A stretch of 7,641 nt of DNA from an uncultured Bacteriovorax sp. (GTDB lineage Bacteria; Bdellovibrionota; Bacteriovoracia; Bacteriovoracales; Bacteriovoracaceae), in NCBI GenBank assembly GCA_943914745.1, contig CALUDF010000144.1:1-7641 (forward strand). Direction: 5' to 3'. The notes below the pieces were generated by a model. The model ran no database searches and was not told the origin of the DNA. It worked only from the letters and a program-made list of their open reading frames with translations. The position numbers were made by a program, and so were the translations under genes. This document shows positions 1 to 7,500 of this stretch, in pieces. The number at the start of each line of letters is the position of its first letter. Position 1 is the stretch's first letter.

Positions 1-121
1 GAATGCGTCTTAATTGATTGAGAATTTCAGCAGAAATCTCCAGCGACTTTTCGCCGATCATATTTCCTCTGCCGATAAAATAGTTGAGAAAGAACTCACC
101 AACTTTAAAAAGATCGTTCAC
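1..121 (-). CDS. Partial unknown gene, N-terminus only, cut by left window edge
   Basis: A minus-strand reading frame stays open from position 121 to the edge (40 codons). Its first codon is GTG, and it overlaps the TGA stop of the upstream DUF883-like gene as GTGA, the usual arrangement of translationally coupled genes. A purine-rich AGGCAGGCG lies just upstream. The visible start reads MNDLFKVGEFFLNYF and then becomes polar and helical (GEKSLEISAEILNQL). An internal ATG at 59-61, preceded closely by AGAGGA, is an alternative start. I do not recognise the protein. Small DUF883-type genes are often followed by small membrane-protein genes, but nothing here proves that. The frame is short and the opposite strand is also open, so the call is moderate. 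Confidence 0.45.
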   Translation of the reverse strand, partial: MNDLFKVGEFFLNYFIGRGNMIGEKSLEISAEILNQLRRI

Positions 122-318
122 GAGCGCCTGCCTGAAAGAAGCTTGCCGATGAGAAAACCAATTCCTGCGGCAATGGCAATTGAAGTGAGTGGATGTTTTT
201 GCACAAAATCCGTGGTGCGGTTTTTAATTTCGCTCAGTCGATCTTCAATGTCTTGCAACTGATCGCTACTTAAGCCGGGCAATTCTTGTAAGGTACTTTT
301 GAGATCTTTCGGGTCCAT
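118..318 (-). CDS. DUF883/ElaB-YqjD-like small membrane-anchored protein
   Basis: This 66-residue protein has a charged, helical N-terminal region (about residues 1-41) and a single C-terminal hydrophobic helix (about 43-61, HPLTSIAIAAGIGFLIGKLL) ending in the basic GRRS. That layout, with a His-Pro before a glycine-rich membrane segment and a short positive tail, matches the DUF883/ElaB-YqjD family of inner-membrane C-tail-anchored proteins, some of which bind ribosomes in stationary phase. Family membership is from the pattern; the role is not shown. The ATG at 316-318 is preferred over a GTG at 322-324 because a GGAG (324-327) lies five bases before the ATG and overlaps the GTG itself. It shares a four-base GTGA overlap with the next gene downstream, suggesting an operon. 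Confidence 0.75.
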   Translation of the reverse strand: MDPKDLKSTLQELPGLSSDQLQDIEDRLSEIKNRTTDFVQKHPLTSIAIAAGIGFLIGKLLSGRRS

Positions 319-323
319 GCACA

Positions 324-327
324 CTCC
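324..327 (-). promoter_or_regulatory. Shine-Dalgarno GGAG that fixes the DUF883-like start
   Basis: On the minus strand GGAG is followed by TGTGC and then ATG. Its last G is the first base of the alternative GTG codon, so GTG cannot be the start served by this site. The ATG at 316-318 is therefore the likely start. Confidence 0.6.
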
Positions 328-381
328 ATTTTTTAATAGCTTAGAGAGGTTTAGGCGTTTCGTCTACTGACCCCTTTTAAA

Positions 382-387
382 TATAAT
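382..387 (+). promoter_or_regulatory. Candidate -10 box (TATAAT) for the exported PLA2-like gene
   Basis: A perfect TATAAT sits in an AT-rich stretch 23 bases before the ATG at 411. That would give a transcript start near 394 and a short leader. No good -35 box is visible at 16-18 bases upstream (the region reads TTTCGTC). The ribosome site is also weak: GGA directly abuts the ATG. The call rests on the consensus match and position alone. The intergenic gap (319-410) must also hold the promoter of the divergent DUF883-like gene, which I cannot place. Confidence 0.4.
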
Positions 388-410
388 TAAATCTGGGTTA
401 GAATTTTGGA

Positions 411-884
411 ATGAAAAGTTTAAAGCTTCTAAGTCTTCTTTGTCTCGTATTTATGGCGCCAAGCTTAAAAGCGGAGCTAAAGCTTAAGCCCTTTGAGACA
501 GATGGCTGCACCATGTTTGCCGATGGAACTTATGCAAAGCCCGGATTATGGAAACATTGTTGTACGGAGCATGATTTGCGCTATTGGTTTGGTGGGAGTG
601 TAACCGACATGGATGAATCAGACCTGCGCCTGCGCGCATGTGTTAAGAGCGTGGCCGGTGAGAACTGGGCCTATGTCATCTATTCAGGAGTGCGCGCCGG
701 TCACCACTCACCAATAAAGAATAAGTACCAATGGAGCTGGGGCTGGGTGTCCACCAGAGAAAAGAAGCCTCTTACCTCTGCTGAAGTCAATTACGTCATA
801 ACCGAGCTTCGTTCAATGACTGTTGAAGACGTGAACATTGAGAACTTTATTAAGGCAAACTTTCCTATCCGAAAAGCTCTTTAG
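411..884 (+). CDS. Small exported protein with phospholipase A2-like motif
   Basis: This 157-residue protein starts with a typical signal peptide: basic MKSLK, a hydrophobic core, and probable cleavage after Ala21 (PSLKA/ELK), so it should reach the periplasm or beyond. The mature part has Cys33, then the motif HCCTEHDLRYW with Cys50, Cys51, His54 and Asp55, then Cys77 in an acidic helix (DLRLRACVKS). Cys-Cys-x-x-His-Asp followed by an aromatic resembles the catalytic helix of secreted phospholipase A2 enzymes, where the His-Asp pair activates water and the cysteines form disulfides. The family's usual Cys three residues after His-Asp is absent; Tyr58 lies near that place. The calcium-binding loop is not obvious, so activity is uncertain. 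The C-terminal 50 residues are unrecognised. Its last 20 bases overlap the end of the convergent ygiQ-like gene. Confidence 0.7.
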   Translation: MKSLKLLSLLCLVFMAPSLKAELKLKPFETDGCTMFADGTYAKPGLWKHCCTEHDLRYWFGGSVTDMDESDLRLRACVKSVAGENWAYVIYSGVRAGHHSPIKNKYQWSWGWVSTREKKPLTSAEVNYVITELRSMTVEDVNIENFIKANFPIRKAL

Positions 885-2718
885 TTAAATCAAACAACTT
901 ATTTTTTGCCAGGTAATTTTTCACGTAGTTTTTATTTTCTGGTTTATACCAGAAGAAAAAATTCCTTTGGCGGGTCTTCTCATCAAGGGTGATGGCCGTC
1001 TTCACTTCTTTCAGAGTGTATGGATGGTATCCTGAATAATAGATCTCTGTCGCAACAGTCATCGGCGTCGGTGTAAAATCCTGGACCTGCTCAAGTCTGT
1101 ATCCCAATTTTTTTGTCTTAATCGCAAGCTTCGCCATGTCTTCCGGTGTCGTCCCTGGATGAGACGAAATGAAATATGGGATCAATTCCTGACGAAGTCC
1201 TTTTTTAGCTGAGATCTCTTCGAATTTTCTTTTGAACGTCTCAAAATAATGAAAGGCAGGCTTTCTCATGAATTTTAATACGTGATCTTCTGTATGCTCA
1301 GGTGCCACCTTCATTCTTCCTGAAACATGGTGAGTGATTAACTGCTCAACATAAGCTGCGTCTTTTTTAGGGTCGCGGGATCTTTCATTAAACATTAAAT
1401 CGTATCTTAAACCAGAGCTGACGAAGGCCTTCTTCACCTTTGGGTGTTTGGCAACTTCCTTATAAAGCTCAGTCATCTTTTGCGGGTTCGTGTCCAGGTT
1501 TTTACAGATCACTGGAAAGATGCAAGATGGAGCTGCACATTTATCACAGTGCTCTTGATCAATTCCTTTCATCTGGTACATATTGGCCGAAGGGCCTCCC
1601 ATGTCAGAGATATACCCTTTGAAGTCTGGCATTTTGGCAATTTGGTCAAGCTCTTTCATCACCGAATCTTTCGAGCGGCTGGCGATCATTTTCCCCTGGT
1701 GAGCAGAGATCGTGCAAAATGAACATCCACCAAAACATCCACGGTGAGTGTTGAGAGAAAATTTAATCATCTCATAAGCAGCGATTGGCCCTCTGTCCTT
1801 ATATTTTGGATGCGGGTATCTCGTGTAGGGCAGATCAAAAGAAGAGTCGATTTCTTTTTCAGTCATCGTCTGAAAAGGAGGGTTGATGATTAACGTCTTC
1901 CCTTCCACTTTTTGCAGGAGTCTGTTGGCGAATTGCTTGTTTGATTCAACCTCAACATGCATGAAATTCTTTGAGTAAGCTTTTTTATCTTTCAAACAGA
2001 CTTCATGGCTCGTGAGTTCAAAATCGTCCCATCCAGGAATTCCCATGGGAAGCCTTGCTTTTTGATCAATGAGAAAAGCTGTCTGCGGAACATTTTGGAT
2101 TTCATTAAAGGGCACACCGGCAAGAACGAGCTTCACCAGCTCTCTCATCGGCTGCTCACCCATTCCATAAACAAGCAGGTCTGCTCCTGAAGTTGAAAGA
2201 ATGTTCGGCATTAATTTATCTGACCAGAAATCGTAGTGAGTCACTCTTCTGAGTGAAGCTTCAATTCCTCCCAGCATGACTGGAGTCTCAGGATAGAGTT
2301 TCTTTAAAATGCGAGTGTATTCAGTTGTGGCGTAATCAGGTCTAAAGTCAGGAGACCCACCTGGAGTGTAGGCGTCGTTAGAGCGAAGCCTCTTTCCTGC
2401 CGTGTACTTATTGACCATCGAATCCATATTTCCCGAAGTCACTCCGAAGAAATATTTTGGCGCTCCAAATTTTTTGAAGTCGCGCAGGTCATCGCGCCAG
2501 TTTGGTTGAGAAATGATCGCCACTCGCAAACCCATCGACTCAAGAATGCGGCCCATGACCGCCGTCCCGAAGGCCGGGTGATCGACGTAAGCATCCCCTG
2601 TCACCAGGACAACATCGAGCTCTTCCCATCCGCGCTTTTTTGCTTCCTTCATGGTCGTCGGAAGCCAGGCAGTAATAGGCAGTTGGTCAGGTGATAGGAT
2701 TTCTTCAGCTTTATTCAT
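865..2718 (-). CDS. ygiQ: YgiQ family radical SAM protein (UPF0313)
   Basis: This 617-residue protein has an N-terminal domain typical of the YgiQ family (start ITAWLPTTMKEAKKRGW, then DVVLVTGDAYVDHP; GIEASLRR at 151-158). The radical SAM core follows, with the cluster motif Cys328-x3-Cys332-x2-Cys335 (RGCFGGCSFC) that holds a 4Fe-4S cluster and cleaves S-adenosylmethionine. A second cysteine group, Cys391, Cys394, Cys399 and Cys405, may hold another cluster or zinc. VAPEHTEDHVLKFMRKP and PYFISSHPG in the second half are also family hallmarks. The substrate of the family is not known to me. It is shorter than E. coli YgiQ (about 740 residues), mainly at the C-terminus. The ATG at 2716-2718 fits the family start, though no clear Shine-Dalgarno precedes it. 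The stop lies inside the 3' end of the convergent exported-protein gene. Confidence 0.93.
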   Translation of the reverse strand: MNKAEEILSPDQLPITAWLPTTMKEAKKRGWEELDVVLVTGDAYVDHPAFGTAVMGRILESMGLRVAIISQPNWRDDLRDFKKFGAPKYFFGVTSGNMDSMVNKYTAGKRLRSNDAYTPGGSPDFRPDYATTEYTRILKKLYPETPVMLGGIEASLRRVTHYDFWSDKLMPNILSTSGADLLVYGMGEQPMRELVKLVLAGVPFNEIQNVPQTAFLIDQKARLPMGIPGWDDFELTSHEVCLKDKKAYSKNFMHVEVESNKQFANRLLQKVEGKTLIINPPFQTMTEKEIDSSFDLPYTRYPHPKYKDRGPIAAYEMIKFSLNTHRGCFGGCSFCTISAHQGKMIASRSKDSVMKELDQIAKMPDFKGYISDMGGPSANMYQMKGIDQEHCDKCAAPSCIFPVICKNLDTNPQKMTELYKEVAKHPKVKKAFVSSGLRYDLMFNERSRDPKKDAAYVEQLITHHVSGRMKVAPEHTEDHVLKFMRKPAFHYFETFKRKFEEISAKKGLRQELIPYFISSHPGTTPEDMAKLAIKTKKLGYRLEQVQDFTPTPMTVATEIYYSGYHPYTLKEVKTAITLDEKTRQRNFFFWYKPENKNYVKNYLAKNKLFDLTKELFG

Positions 2719-2729
2719 AAGTGATCGCC

Positions 2730-2758
2730 AAAGTAGGTAAAAAGACTGGTTTTGACAA
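2730..2758 (-). promoter_or_regulatory. Candidate sigma70-like promoter for ygiQ
   Basis: On the minus strand TTGTCA (2753-2758) and TACTTT (2730-2735) are separated by 17 bases. The -10 box ends only 11 bases before the ATG, so the transcript would have a very short or no leader, which agrees with the missing Shine-Dalgarno. If real, ygiQ is transcribed separately from the 84-residue gene upstream. Two mismatched hexamers in a short gap can arise by chance. Confidence 0.3.
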
Positions 2759-2787
2759 TGACTATGGTGAAGTTTACAGGGTGAAAA

Positions 2788-3042
2788 CTAGAAAAAGCGC
2801 TTCCAGAAAGGGCGTTTTTTATGGATTCTCTGCCACTGGGCCTCAGAGCCTTCTCCGCTCTTTTTGACCAGGCCCCGTTTTTCCAGGCTTTTTAAAACAA
2901 GAAGCATTTGGTCTTTATCGAAGTCGGCAAATGTTTTAAGGAGTTCCGTGTCCATATCAAAGACAATTTTAGAAAAGGACATCGGCTCAAAAAACGAGAG
3001 CGTCGAGAGGATGAGGTCTTCAATTTCCTGGTTTTTGTCCAT
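2788..3042 (-). CDS. Small winged-helix-like protein, function unknown
   Basis: This 84-residue protein carries a predicted helix (EIEDLILSTLSFFEP, 6-20), a second helix (SFSKIVFDMD, 22-31), and a longer helix ending in KSLEKRGLVKK (about 43-61), then a short Gly/Ser turn and QWQRIHKK. The helix-helix-'LEKRGLV' plus beta-hairpin order is what one sees in winged-helix domains of transcription regulators, so DNA binding is plausible. The C-terminus is strongly basic and aromatic (KKRPFWKRFF). No family was recognised. It lies 69 bases upstream of ygiQ on the same strand and 21 bases from the divergent arfB-like gene. No Shine-Dalgarno precedes the ATG; the spacer is A-rich. Confidence 0.65.
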   Translation of the reverse strand: MDKNQEIEDLILSTLSFFEPMSFSKIVFDMDTELLKTFADFDKDQMLLVLKSLEKRGLVKKSGEGSEAQWQRIHKKRPFWKRFF

Positions 3043-3063
3043 AATTCAATCTACACTTTTTTT

Positions 3064-3465
3064 ATGTATAAATACACCATTCCTGAGCATGAATACGAAT
3101 TAAGTTTTTCCAGAAGCGGAGGCGCCGGCGGGCAAAACGTCAACAAGGTCAACACTAAGGCCACTTTGCATTGGAATGTCCACAGCCCCACGCTCCCACC
3201 TATCGTGCGCGAGCGCTTCATCAAAAAATACCAGAACAAGTTAAGTGCTGAGGGGGTCCTCACACTCTCAAGCCAAGAGCATCGCACTCAACACATGAAC
3301 ATTGAATCGGTGGTCGAAAAACTTCATGAGATGATTGAATCCGTTGCCCACCCACCAAAAGTCAGGAAACCCACGAAGCCCACTAAGTCTTCCGTGAACG
3401 AAAGAATCAAAAGCAAGAAGTCTAAAGGCGAGACGAAAAAAAGAAGGCAAGAAAAGTTTTATTAA
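3064..3465 (+). CDS. arfB: ArfB-like peptidyl-tRNA hydrolase for ribosome rescue
   Basis: This 133-residue protein has the class I release factor catalytic loop RSGGAGGQNVNK (GGQ at residues 22-24). The Gln promotes hydrolysis of peptidyl-tRNA in the ribosome. There is no codon-recognition domain, and the protein ends in a long basic tail (about 99-131, rich in Lys/Arg/Ser/Thr). This short layout matches ArfB (YaeJ), which places its tail in the empty mRNA channel of stalled ribosomes; full release factors are much longer. The ATG at 3064 is chosen because it puts GGQ near residue 23, as in E. coli ArfB. The frame is open further upstream, but that part runs antisense to the 84-residue gene and is not ArfB-like. 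There is no visible Shine-Dalgarno (ACACTTTTTTTATG). The gene ends three bases from the stop of the convergent aminotransferase-fold gene. Confidence 0.88.
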   Translation: MYKYTIPEHEYELSFSRSGGAGGQNVNKVNTKATLHWNVHSPTLPPIVRERFIKKYQNKLSAEGVLTLSSQEHRTQHMNIESVVEKLHEMIESVAHPPKVRKPTKPTKSSVNERIKSKKSKGETKKRRQEKFY

Positions 3466-3468
3466 CAA

Positions 3469-4581
3469 CTATAAAACACTCAAGACTTTTTGAATCTCTT
3501 CTTCTCTCGAAAAAGCGGCCGGCGAGAGACGAACACCCGGACCTCTGATGGCATAATTGCACGGCAGAGAGCCTAAAACAGAAATCGTGTTTTCCTTGGG
3601 AATGAAATTCACCATGGCGGCCATGTGTTGATCCAAAGGATAAGGAGAATGAACAGCGTAGCCCTTGTTCTCCAATCCCTGTCGCAACATCGTTGCCAGC
3701 CTCAATGTTTCTTTCTGAATATTTTCAACACCTGTCTTTAAAATTAAATCAATCGAAGCACCAAGAGCGGTGATTTCTAAAACCTGCTTTGATCCCGCTT
3801 CAAATTTAGAGGCATCAAGTTTTGGAATGCACTCCAAGCTTGTCGGGTCATCACACGTCCCAAACGTATAAGAGCCTACATTGTGCGGCTTTATTTTAAA
3901 AATATGCTTTTGATCCAGGGCCAGATACCCCACGCCCACCGGACTAAAGAGCCACTTGTGGCTTCCTCCGGCCACTGCATCCACTTTCCACTTTTTCATA
4001 TGAAAAGGATGAAGACCAAGTCCCTGCATGATATCGACAAAAAGAAAAATCCCTTTTTCACTGGTCACTTTCCCAAGCGCCTCAATGTCCGTCATCGCTC
4101 CAGTTAAAAACTGCACCCATGACACCGCAATGACTTTTGTCTTATCCGTGACTCTCTCAAGAATTTTTTCATAAGGAGTCGCGAGATTTTTCTCTGAAGA
4201 AACCAAAATGAGCTCGGCCTTTTTTCTCTTACATGCTTCTTGCCATGGATAAAGGTGTGAGCCGTACTCTTCGGCCCACATGATGACTTCATCTCCGGGA
4301 TTAAGCGGGTAATGCATGGCCAACTGGCTGATCCCACCGGCCGTGCTTTGGAAAAAAGCAATCTCGGTGTGGTCGCAGCCGATAAGTTTTGCAAGAGAGC
4401 TTCTTGAATGAAGGACATCATTCATGTAATCGTGGTCAGTGTAGAAGCCTTCTTCATAAAAGCGCTCACCCCAATAAAGAATTTTATCGCGGGCAGGCCT
4501 TGAAATAGGCGCCAGTCCTGCGTTGTTTAAATGGATTCTTTCCGAACTTCTATAAAATGAATCTTTAAAAGCTTCGATCAC
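3469..4581 (-). CDS. Class V aminotransferase-fold PLP enzyme, candidate C-S lyase
   Basis: This 370-residue protein has the fold-type I, class V (cysteine desulfurase/isopenicillin N epimerase-like) pattern. It shows IHLNNAGLAPISRP near the N-terminus, Asp183 and Gln186 in FVDIMQGLG (pyridine-nitrogen and ring contacts), Lys209 in GGSHKW as the likely PLP Schiff-base lysine, and Arg351 in GVRLSP as a probable carboxylate anchor. Start is GTG at 4579-4581, one base after the stop of the upstream sulfoxide synthase-decarboxylase gene; the next Met is 52 codons in, beyond conserved sequence. This spacing implies one mRNA and coupled translation. In ergothioneine synthesis EgtE, and in ovothiol synthesis OvoB, are PLP enzymes that cleave the C-S bond of the sulfoxide conjugate. 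The neighbourhood makes that the leading hypothesis here. A desulfurase, an epimerase or an ordinary aminotransferase remains possible, since motifs alone do not give the reaction. Confidence 0.8.
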   Translation of the reverse strand: MIEAFKDSFYRSSERIHLNNAGLAPISRPARDKILYWGERFYEEGFYTDHDYMNDVLHSRSSLAKLIGCDHTEIAFFQSTAGGISQLAMHYPLNPGDEVIMWAEEYGSHLYPWQEACKRKKAELILVSSEKNLATPYEKILERVTDKTKVIAVSWVQFLTGAMTDIEALGKVTSEKGIFLFVDIMQGLGLHPFHMKKWKVDAVAGGSHKWLFSPVGVGYLALDQKHIFKIKPHNVGSYTFGTCDDPTSLECIPKLDASKFEAGSKQVLEITALGASIDLILKTGVENIQKETLRLATMLRQGLENKGYAVHSPYPLDQHMAAMVNFIPKENTISVLGSLPCNYAIRGPGVRLSPAAFSREEEIQKVLSVL

Positions 4582-4582
4582 A

Positions 4583-7500
4583 TCACACCATCGTCTTTAT
4601 TTCACTGACAGCTTTTTCTAAGCGGTCGTAGTGAAGTCTAAAGCCTAGAAGGCAAAAGCGAATCGCGACTCTTCCATCAATCGTGCACGACGATAAGAAA
4701 AGTGTGCCTTGGTTATTAATTTTCTCCAGTAGCTTCTTGGTCTCAGCGTCTCCTTTTTTATGAGCAAATGTCAGGATGGAGAGCTCTGGTTTTGAGACCA
4801 CTTCAAGCTCAGGAATCTTGGAAATTTCTTTCTCCAGCCATTCGGCCAGTTTTAATTTCTCTTCGAGATTTAATTGGAATGGACCCACTCCAAAGGTTTT
4901 AAGGGGAAGCCATACGCGAAGCCCTCTGAAATCTCTTGAGAGTTCAGGAGTGATGTCGGCATAGTCAACCTGATCCACTGGACGAGGTGGCATGTAAGAG
5001 TCATCGGATAAATAGTCAAAGAGCATATGATCTTTGTTTTTAACCAACAAGCATCCAGTGCCATAAGGAATAGAGAGGGCCTTATGTGGATCAAGAGCGA
5101 CTGAGTCCGTCTCTTCAATTCCTTTTAAGTGCTCTCGCCCTTTTTCTGTCAACATAAAGAGCGCCCCATAAGCGCCATCTGCATGAACCCAAAGATTATG
5201 TTTTTTTGCCAAAGGAAGAATCTCTCCAAGAGAGTCTACACATCCCGTCTTAGTCGATCCAAGAGTGGCAACGATTAAAAATGGTTTGAAGCCACGGGCG
5301 ATGTCCTCTTCAATCTTCTCATTCAAGAGTTTTGTGTCCATCTTAAAATCTTTAAGAGAAATAAGCCTCAGGTTCTCTTTTTTCATCCCCAGCATCACCC
5401 ATGCTTTTGCAATACAGTGGTGAGAATCGCTTGATGTGTAAGCTGTCACTTTGCTGTAATCAAACCCAGTGATCTTTTCTTTGCGGGCCATGGCCAGAGC
5501 TGAGAGTGTGGCCACTGAACTTCCAGTCGTTAAAAATCCCTGAGAGGAGATCTCATCATAGCCAATCATGGTCTGGAACCATTTAATGACTTCCATTTCT
5601 AAAGTCACGAGACCTGGGGCCATCATGTAGTGACCAGTAAAAGGATTTAGTGTTTGAGCGATTAGTTGGGCGGTGTTGGAAATAAAGTTTCCGGCCCCCG
5701 CCACATAAGCTGCAAAACCAGGGTGCCCCGGAATTTGCGAGTAACCTGCCATCTCATCAAAGACAGTCTTCATTAAATTCTGATAGCCCTCTGGATGGGC
5801 CGGAAAGTTTTTAGTCGCGTGATAAGGCACACTGAAATCTTTCTTCAAACCGTTGACGGCCGGGTCATGGGCTTCACCCATTGGAGATTTACTTGGCATC
5901 TCCTGCATGTATTTTAAAACCTTCGCTTCTGTCTGCTCAAGAATCGACTTCATCTCCCCTTCGCTCATCTCCAGGGGCTGGTCAATTTGTTTCCACCAGT
6001 CATGTCCATTCATCTGATCGAGGATGTTTGTCCTTCTCGGGTGAACATAGTCTTTCGTCTTTAGGAGATAAGTCGCTCCGTTGTCGGCCGATCCATCAAT
6101 CGTTGCGGCCATTCTAAATCCTGAGTGCTGATAGAAGTGTGGACGGAAATGAAAGCGCGCCCAGTGGCTTGCTTCGTGTCCGCAACTCATGAATGATCCA
6201 CCAAGAATCATCTGGTGTTTGCCATCAAAGCATGGAGTTGAAAAATCATCGTAAAGTGCATTGACTTCAAAACCAGGCAGAGGATTGAACTGATCCATCA
6301 CCCAATGCCAGGTGTTTCCTAAAAGCTCACCGCCCACTTCTTTTGGAGAAGACCAGAGGAAGTTGAAGTTTTCCTTGTACTCATTTTGGTAATCGCTAAA
6401 GCCTTTGTAATTCTTGTAAGGCTGCTTTTGTAAAACGGCATCTTTTCCTTTTGGTTTCAAAGCGACAAACTCCGCCTCGGTTAAGAGTCTGTAGTGAAGT
6501 TTGGTCTTATCGCTTTCCGTCTTCCAATTACAGTAGGCAATCGCCTCGTGATAATTGACTTCCACCGGCCAGCTCATTGGCATGGGGATAATTTCAAAGA
6601 GAGTCCTAAGCTCATACTGGTGAGTTCCTTCAGGTCCCACTCCCACCCAAAACGTCGGGCGCTTCGTGTTTCTGAATTTTCTCCAGTGAAGTCCTTCTGG
6701 CGCCCAGTACTTATCGTTGATGTAGGCACCACTTGAGACGAAATCAAAATACTCACCATTAGTGACTTGATTTTTTGTGTACTCAAAATCTTTAATTTCA
6801 ACTGTGCGAGTCCCATACTCATTGTCCCAACCATAAGACTCAGTCTCAAGTGGCTTTCCAACAGTCACGCTCTCACCTGATTTTTTCACCCATGAATTCT
6901 CCGTTAACGTCAGCGGAGAATTTTTTGAAGGATGCAGAGGTGCCCAAAAGCGTGGTGTCTCCACGTACTCAATGGGAAGCTCGCGCATGAGCACACTTGA
7001 AGTTTCAAAGTGAATTTTCTCATGCTCAATCCCCATCCACAAAGACCACCAAGGAGAATCTTGGTTCAGGCTTCCGATGGTGTTTAAATCTGGGTGAGTC
7101 TTAATCAAATTGACAACGATATCATAAACAGACTTTCTGTACGCATGAACGGCTGCTACTTTTGGCCAGGCCATTTCATTTTTAGACATGTCATCCCAGC
7201 TCATCTCATCAACACCTGTTTCCAAAACTTTCTCCAGGTAGATATTGATGGCCTCTTTTTGCAGGCCCGCGATGCGCAGCTTGTTTAAATAAAGCACGGC
7301 CGGGTGACCGTAATAAAAAATGAGTGGATGTCTTAGTGCATGGTAAGGCGGTCTGATGTAAGCTTCCTCAACTTTTAAACTCTGAAAAAGGAGTTCCGTC
7401 AAAGTCCACGAGTTGTTGAAATAGGCCAGAATGTCTTCGCGAGTGGCTATCTTCAAATTCAAAAGCGGCAAGGCCACAAGACAGTTTCTTTCTTGGTCAA

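Noticed and set aside
14..262. Plus-strand open frame of 82 codons
   Set aside because: It runs antisense to the DUF883-like gene and the coupled partial gene, and its second half is a Ser/Cys-rich shadow without family likeness.
2792..2820. Hairpin with T run at the end of the 84-residue gene
   Set aside because: Pairing is mostly A-T with wobble pairs, it works better on the plus strand where no gene ends, and it encodes the basic C-terminus.
2908..3063. Upstream extension of the arfB frame
   Set aside because: The frame is open, but this part lies antisense to the 84-residue gene, and ArfB proteins begin about 23 residues before GGQ, matching the ATG at 3064.
6284..6307. Asn449 in the FNPLPGF stretch as a lost catalytic tyrosine of the sulfoxide synthase
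   Set aside because: I cannot align the active-site tyrosine of OvoA/EgtB reliably from memory; Tyr460 in the nearby YDDFSTP is an equally good or better candidate, so a loss is not supported.
6574..6861. 95-codon minus-strand open frame, and similar long frames inside the big genes
   Set aside because: They overlap strongly supported coding sequence in another frame, lack starts with ribosome sites, and show no motifs.
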